This document shows positions 9,301 through 15,342 of a stretch of DNA of 15,342 nt, piece by piece (the stretch's first letter is position 1; each line of letters starts with the position of its first letter). Position numbers and translations under genes: made by a program. A model generated the notes under the pieces. That model saw only the letters and a list, made by a program, of their open reading frames with translations. It was not told the origin of the DNA and did no database searches. The DNA lies in the NCBI GenBank assembly GCA_943704525.1, contig CALSCQ010002898.1, forward strand, positions 1-15,342, read 5' to 3'. The DNA comes from Pigoraptor vietnamica. Its lineage: Eukaryota; Opisthokonta; Filasterea.

Positions 9301-9664
9301 GTTCGCTCCCCGACTGCCTCACAGAGTGAGGGGAGTCGCCGTGGGAGGGGGCAGCCGAGTCCGGCCGTTGTCCACCACTCGCACTGATGAGGTACGTCAT
9401 TTGCGTACACAGGGGATGACGGAGAGCAGCAAACAAAAGAGCCAGTGCTAATCTGATGGCGCAATGAAGCGTAAACGGACGTCAGTACCGTGCAAGGGTG
9501 TGACGGTGCATGCAGGTGACGGTCGTTTTCAAAATTTTGCGCCACTCTGAGGCTGTATGCATCCGGGTGATATCAGGAGGGTCACACTCCCTCACACACA
9601 CGCACACATTCCCAGCGGCACGGATGGCCTCAGTTGCTTCGCACACATGCACGAGCGGCAACAA
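9301..9664. other. Non-coding spacer, nothing recognised
   Basis: It lies between the frame-broken stretch and duplicated segment C'. Short open frames on both strands have no recognisable protein. No RNA gene, repeat array or clear regulatory motif was found, apart from short TG/CA runs near 9590-9605. Confidence 0.4.
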
Positions 9665-9762
9665 CTTGCTTCCACCCCATTCCAAGCAACTCACGCCTCC
9701 ACATAGACACATCGCAGTTTGTCGTATTCGTAGCACTGCAGGTTCGTGTATGAAGTCCGCTG
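9665..9762 (-). repeat. Duplicated segment C', abutting the SEC61G 3' flank
   Basis: This is the inverted partner of 8288-8406. On the minus strand it reads GCGGACTTCATACACGAACC, then CTGCAGTGC, and later GAGTTGCTTGGAATGGGGTG. In the other locus these blocks sit upstream of an intact Nudix gene. Here they follow the SEC61G 3' flank with no Nudix sequence between. Confidence 0.75.
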
Positions 9763-11023
<1,261 letters not shown>

Positions 11024-11590
11024 CTTTCTTTACACGCACGCACACGCGAAAAAAAGGTAGCAATGCACGCAACCCTCTTCCTTGCACACTGCTCAGGAAA
11101 GTGGGAGGCTCAATCTTAGCTCGATTGAAGCGCGCAAAGGCCGTTGTGCCAACTCAGCTGTTCGGTCACAAGGGAGTGTCAGCGCCACCCTGTATGTAGA
11201 GCAAAGTCACTACAACCCCGTATGAGATTTGAATTTAACAGTAGTGGCATTTTATTTGAAGTGGGTGACAATCGAACGAAAATTTGATACAATTCTCAAT
11301 GTCCATGCACATCCATGCATAACTCACCCACCAAGTCATTGAAGCTCATCTTCCGGGTTAGATAACAGCCACCCCGTATGACGATAAAATACAGTATGGC
11401 TTTTGTACCAGTCTAATTGTGGGGACTTACAATCAGCATGGGACACTGAGCAGAGTGTGTGCATGTGTGTGTGCTGGCTGTGCAAGCAAGCACCTGCACT
11501 GGCTACAAGCGCGCATCCCATCCACGCATCGCTCTCTTTCTCTTTTCACGGACTCCTGCTTCGCGCTTTGACGAACAGGACTTTATCAAA
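11024..11590. promoter_or_regulatory. Divergent promoter region between SEC61G and RPL4
   Basis: No coding gene is supported. The central part, about 11205-11420, is clearly richer in A and T than its surroundings and contains CCCCGTATGA twice (11217, 11374). Near the RPL4 side is a pyrimidine run at 11532-11547. Both genes serve protein synthesis and export and would be expected to be strongly expressed. Confidence 0.55.
11532..11547 (+). promoter_or_regulatory. Pyrimidine tract upstream of RPL4, possible TOP-like 5' end
   Basis: CTCTCTTTCTCTTTTC, sixteen pyrimidines in a row, lies 43 bases before the RPL4 ATG. In animals, ribosomal protein mRNAs begin with C followed by a pyrimidine tract (5' TOP), which links translation to growth signalling. 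Whether transcription starts here is unknown, so the role is inference. Confidence 0.4.
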
Positions 11591-13262
11591 ATGGTGGGTC
11601 GTCGGGGCGGACGGTCGATGGCTTCGATGCTTTGGGGTTGGATGGGGGATGGAGGGAGGATGACAGCGTTCACTAGATGGAGCCGGGCCACTCGATGGCG
11701 AATGGCGTCGTTGTGGTGTGTTTTCTGTTTTAGAGTGTATTGAGGTCGCCACGAGTGGTTGGAGGGTAGTGGCTGCATTGTGGGATCCATGTGTACATTG
11801 GCGTGCTCCATCGCTGTCCTGGGGCTATTGGTACTTTCGTGTGTGTGCGTGCGATCTTCGTTGGTGCTCGTGTTCATTTTCATGTCGCGTGATGCCGTAG
11901 GCCGCCCGCCCGCTTGTGTCGGTCCTTTCGGCCGAGGCCGAGAACGAGGTCAAGGGGAGCGTCACGCTTCCCGCCGTCTTCCGCGCGCCCATCCGCCCGG
12001 ACGTCGTCAACCACGTGCACTCGAGCATGCACAAGAACAAGCGCCAGGCGTTCGCCGTCAGCGAGTACGCCGGCCATCAGACGTCGGCCATCTCGTGGGG
12101 CACGGGTCGCGCCGTCGCGCGTATCCCGCGTGTGTCGGGCGGCGGCACCCACCGCGCCGGCCAGGGTGCGTTTGGCAACATGTGCCGTGGCGGTCGCATG
12201 TTCGCGCCCACGAAGACGTGGCGCCGCTGGCACCGCAAGATCAACGTGAACCAGCGCCGGTTTGCGACGGTCTCTGCGCTCGCCGCGTCGGCCCTCCCCG
12301 CGCTCGTCACGGCGCGCGGCCACCGCATCGAGCAGGTCCCCGAGGTGCCCCTCGTCGTGTCGTCGGGCATTGAGAGCATCACGAAGACGAAGGCCGCCGT
12401 CGAGCTCCTCAAGCGCGTCAAGGCCCTCGCCGACGTCGAGAAGGTCAAGGCCTCGAAGAAGCTGCGCGCCGGCAAGGGCAAGCTCCGCAACCGCCGCACG
12501 GTCCAGCGCCGCGGCCCGCTCGTCGTCTATAACGAGGATCGCGGCATCACGAAGGCGTTCCGCAACATCCCCGGCGTTGAGCTCGCGCACGTTGACCGCC
12601 TGAACCTCCTCCAGCTCGCGCCCGGTGGCCACCTCGGCCGCTTTGTCATCTGGTCCCAGGGCGCCTTTGAGAAGCTCGACAGCGTCTACGGCACGTGGCG
12701 CCGCCAGTCGGAGGCCAAGAACGGCTACCAGTGGGTGTCACGTGCTCAGTGCGCATTGCGCTGCGTGTGCCTGCGTTCGCGTGCTTGTTTGTGTTTGTGT
12801 GCGTGTGCGTGTGTCGCGTGGTTATGTCCCTGTCTTGTGTTCATGTGTTCATTGGTGACGGCGTGCTTGGTCTTCCTCTGTGCGGCACATAGTACTCACC
12901 CTCCTCCTCTCACGCGCAGCCTCCCCCACCCGACGATGGCCAACTCGGACCTCACCCGCCTCATCAACTCTGACGAGATCCAGAGCGTCGTCCGCCCCGC
13001 CAAGGACGCCCCCCGCCACGCGACGATCAAGAAGAACCCGCTCCGCAACATCAACGTCATGCTCAAGCTCAACCCCTACGCCAAGTCGGCCCGCCGCGCG
13101 GAGCTCCTCGCTCAGGAGGCCCGCGCCAAGTCGCGTGCCGCCAAGGTCGAGGCCGCCCGCAAGGCTGGTTCGGCTGCCGGCAAGACGACGGACGCGACGA
13201 AGAAGCGCGCCGCTCTCCGGAAGGCGTCGCTCGCCCACGGCAAGCCCCTCTTCGAGGTCTAA
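11591..13262 (+). CDS. RPL4: 60S ribosomal protein L4 (uL4)
   Basis: Large-subunit ribosomal protein whose long loop lines the peptide exit tunnel. Exons 11591-11593 (ATG only), 11901-12730 and 12920-13262 give 1176 bases, 391 residues; human RPL4 has 427, the difference being in the basic C-terminal tail. Diagnostic stretches are [115 protein letters not shown] and [20 protein letters not shown]. The start rests on AAAATG followed directly by the donor GTGGGT, with GCCGCCCGCCCG after the acceptor, giving M-AARPLVSV in line with the animal MACARPLISV. The second intron (12731-12919) is 189 bases without an in-frame stop. The coding part has strong C/G third-position preference, as expected for high expression. 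Confidence 0.96.
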
Positions 13263-13810
13263 AGCCCGTGCGGTCTAATTGTGGTGGGCGGAGGGCACTG
13301 CCCGCGGGGCAATCGGCATCCACGCGCCCCTTTTTCTCATTTTTTTTTTTTTCTCTTTCGACCTTTTTCGACCTTGTTCTTATGTGTTTTCTCTTTCTTT
13401 CCGCGTGGGCGCTCAGGTGGAGCCGGCTGTCTGCTCTCCGGGGCTCTTCCGTCGCGAACAACAAACAAACAAAAAAGCCCTTTTTTTTGTTTGGGGCGTG
13501 GGGATTGATGTGCGGTGCGACCAGCACGCATGTGGGCGGGCCGTTCATCGCCATCCAATACACACGGCTGAACGAAACTATGGCGCATTCAATCATGTGG
13601 GGCTGTTACACGCGGCTGAACAAACTATGGCGCTTCAATGGTGTTTGGGGCTAGTAGGCTCTGAGACTGTCTGCGTGGAGTTGCATAGCGCCGAGAAGTT
13701 GCAGTGCACGTTCATCACACGACCACAGCACGCACTATACTTTACACACACAGCACACGCGCAAACGCCCGAGGAAAGGAGGGCTTCATGCAAGGGAACG
13801 ACGCACTCTT
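13263..13810. other. Convergent 3' region between RPL4 and the SH2 gene
   Basis: Holds the 3' UTRs of two converging genes. It contains T-rich runs near 13330-13395, an A/T-rich AACAAACAAACAAAAAAG stretch near 13460-13478 and a tandem duplicate at 13562-13655. No canonical AATAAA was found for either gene. No gene is supported. Confidence 0.45.
13562..13655. repeat. Two-copy tandem repeat, about 47 bp
   Basis: ACACGGCTGAACGAAACTAT followed by GGCGCATTCAATCATGTGGGGCTGTT is followed at once by ACACGCGGCTGAACAAACTA and TGGCGCTTCAATGGTGTTTGGGGCT. The two are alike over nearly their whole length with small indels. They lie downstream of RPL4, probably in non-coding sequence. Confidence 0.8.
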
Positions 13811-15159
13811 TTACTTGCGGAAGTTGCTGCGCATCTCGTACAGGCGGTCCAGTCCGCGCCCTTCGATGCGATTGAACTTTGCCCACTTCTTCTTGGCATT
13901 GGGCGAGTTGGGCGTCGGCACGGGGCTCGGGGGCGGCCGCGGGTGCGAGTGGTTCAGGGGGTCTTCGTCCGTCATTGACTCGCGCATCGCGTGCGCCGAC
14001 TTTCGCCCTGCGGACGCGTTGAAGTCAAAAGGCGTGCGCGGCGAGGGATTCGGAGAGACGCTCGATGCGTTGCTCGCGGGAGAGAGCGGGGACGTGGCGG
14101 GCGACCGCTGCGGCACTATCGGCGGCGAGGAGGGCGCGTCGTCGCTGTTGACGCTGAGGCTGCGCTTGCGATCGACGCGCGGGCGCTCTTGTGTGGCGCG
14201 GATGGCGACCGTCGCCGACCCGCTCAGCCCGAGCACGGACCCCTCCGCGGTGCCAGGGGACGTGTCTCCCGTCATCCACGTCTTGCGTCGCTTCTTCTCC
14301 TTCTCCTCCTTCTTGTGTTCCTTCTCGTCCGCGCGGTTCTGCTTTTGCTCCAGCTTCTCTAGTCGGAGCCGCAGCTTCTCGACGTTCTTCGCGGCCGCCT
14401 CCGCGTTCTCCCGACGCTTCTTCTGCGCCTTCTTGTCCTCCGTCGGCTCGTTCGCAAGCCTCTCCGCGGCATCGCGAATGCGCAGCTCGATCTCGAGGAG
14501 CCTCTTCGTCTCCTGTATCTCGTCTCCATACTTCTTCTTGCGCGCGGGCGAACCGAGCGGCGTTCCCCCGTCGCTCTCATCCCCAGAATCCGCAGGGGAC
14601 ACGGTCAGCGACACAGTGCTGACCCGGTTCGCACGCGAGGCATCCGACGTGCGCGGGGACGTGCGCGGGTCTGCGTGAGCGGGCGCCGGGAGCGATACGG
14701 AGTGCGGCAGAGACGACGAAGCTCGCTTGCTGCGCTGCGCCGGCTGTGCGTGCTCTTCAATGAGGAGAGGTGCGCCGAGAGGCTCGCCGATGCTTGGGAC
14801 GGATGTCGAGGAATAAAACTGCACGAGCGTGTTGATCGAGTTGAACGACTCCGCGCGCTCCTGACGCGAGAGGGAGAGCGAGTAGCCGGCCTCCGTCACG
14901 GCCACAAGGAAGTGCTTGATGTCGTCGCGGGTCCTGCGCAACAGGCGAGCTCAACGTGATGAAGATACAGCTGTGGCGTGTGTGTGCGTGTGTGTGTGTG
15001 TGTGGGTGTGAATAATTTGAATCTATTGCAGCCGACGCCCACCTGACGGAGAGCGAATACGAGCCCAGTGCGCTGCTGTCGCGTAGAAGCCACGACCCGC
15101 TGGGCGCACCCACGAGCAGCGTTTCGGCATCCTCGCGGCCCATCGGACCGTGGAACCAC
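13811..15159 (-). CDS. SH2-domain protein with coiled-coil and Ser/Pro-rich tail (5' end not found)
   Basis: SH2 domains bind phosphotyrosine, so this is a likely signalling adaptor. Two exons are supported: 15159-15043 and 14933-13811 (TAA). The first carries WFHGPMGREDAETLL and GSWLLRDSSALGSYSLSVR. The second continues TRDDIKHFLVAVTEAGYSLS up to about SINTLVQFYSS. Trp and HG at the start, the phosphate-binding Arg in WLLRDS (FLVRES in Src) and the His of KHF are all present, so binding should be intact. The remaining 310 or so residues are disordered in character: Ser/Pro-rich blocks with many SP/TP sites, a charged helical stretch (KRLLEIELRIRDAAERLA through KNVEKLRLRLEKLEQKQ, then EKEHKKEEKEKKRRK), and a basic C terminus ending YEMRSNFRK. 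No kinase or other catalytic domain is seen. Upstream of 15159 a clean acceptor (CGTCGTCGCAG) is visible but no ATG-containing exon, so the gene probably starts beyond the right edge. I cannot assign an orthologue. Confidence 0.85.
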
Positions 15160-15342
15160 CTGCGACGACGAGCGGGGTGCGTGGCCGTCAGCGTGCAGAC
15201 TCACTTTTGCCAAGGGAGAGAGTCGATGGGGGATCAAGCCCTATGGAACCGAAATCTCGCGCGAAAAGATGTAACGTCGATCTAGGCACCAGCGATGTTC
15301 TAAACAAAGAAACTATGTCGGAAGGCGAAAAAAAACACCCGC
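15160..15342 (-). other. Probable intron or upstream exon of the SH2 gene
   Basis: A donor-like AAAAGTGAGT occurs at about 15202-15211 on the minus strand. The frame that would join it to the SH2 exon reads SPIDSLPWQK, like the LPW before many SH2 domains. That frame meets TGA just upstream and has no ATG, so I could not build an exon from it. The rest shows nothing recognisable. Confidence 0.3.

Noticed and set aside
11255-11345. tRNA-like signals (GTTCGATT on the minus strand and a GGTGGGTGAG box)
   Set aside because: The B box departs from consensus (CGTTCGATTGT), and no acceptor stem or cloverleaf could be drawn.
11880-12632. Minus-strand frame of 250 codons
   Set aside because: Antisense shadow of RPL4 caused by strong third-position G/C bias; no recognisable protein.
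13704-14678. Long plus-strand frame of 324 codons
   Set aside because: Antisense shadow of the SH2 gene's large exon; it encodes Ser/Phe/Arg-rich low-complexity sequence that mirrors the Lys/Glu-rich coiled coil.
15043-15159. ATG inside the SH2 exon (MGREDAE) as the gene start
   Set aside because: It would cut off the conserved WFHG at the start of the SH2 domain, which is encoded in the same exon just upstream behind a good acceptor.

Overview
The window is nuclear DNA of a eukaryote. Every recognisable gene is split by GT-AG introns with donors of the GTGCGT / GTGGGT / GTGAGT type. Flanking exons rejoin in frame at each junction, and the proteins are eukaryote-specific (PP2A scaffold, Sec61 gamma, eL4/uL4, an SH2 protein, a SEP-UBX protein). 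The compact, GC-rich genes, short introns (about 75-600 bases) and TG/CA-rich simple repeats suggest a free-living protist. An SH2 protein and a UBXN11-like gene are compatible with an amoebozoan or an opisthokont relative. I cannot name the species.

Layout, left to right. (1) 89-2441, minus: 5' part of the PP2A scaffold subunit A gene, eight exons, running off the left edge. (2) 2442-3223: divergent promoter region with an AT-rich island. (3) 3224-6678, plus: complete twelve-exon gene for a UBXN11/Socius-like protein (coiled coil, SEP, UBX). (4) about 6998-7465: a diverged copy of the 3' end of the SEC61G gene. (5) 7520-8250, minus: three-exon Nudix hydrolase, with two CRE-like palindromes about 300 bases upstream. 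(6) about 8595-9300, minus: an unidentified, frame-broken coding-like stretch. (7) 10004-11023, minus: complete SEC61G, three exons, 68 residues, with a last exon that carries only the end of a codon, Gly, Ala and stop. (8) 11024-11590: divergent promoter region shared with RPL4. (9) 11591-13262, plus: complete RPL4, whose first exon is coding only for the initiator Met. (10) 13811-15159, minus: 3' part of an SH2-domain protein gene with a long charged, Ser/Pro-rich tail; its 5' end was not found.

The most notable structure is an inverted duplication around 6998-8406 and 9665-10449. In the right copy the SEC61G 3' end directly abuts a segment matching the Nudix upstream region. In the left copy the same two segments are separated by the Nudix gene. 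One copy therefore keeps SEC61G and lacks the Nudix gene, while the other keeps the Nudix gene and has only the tail of SEC61G. This fits duplication of a convergent gene pair followed by reciprocal loss.

The genes are ordinary cellular ones (phosphatase scaffold, Cdc48/p97 adaptor, nucleotide or inositol-pyrophosphate hydrolase, ER translocon, ribosome, phosphotyrosine adaptor) and do not form one pathway. SEC61G and RPL4 both serve protein synthesis and export and share a divergent promoter region. I saw no mobile element with coding capacity, no CRISPR array and no tRNA or rRNA gene.
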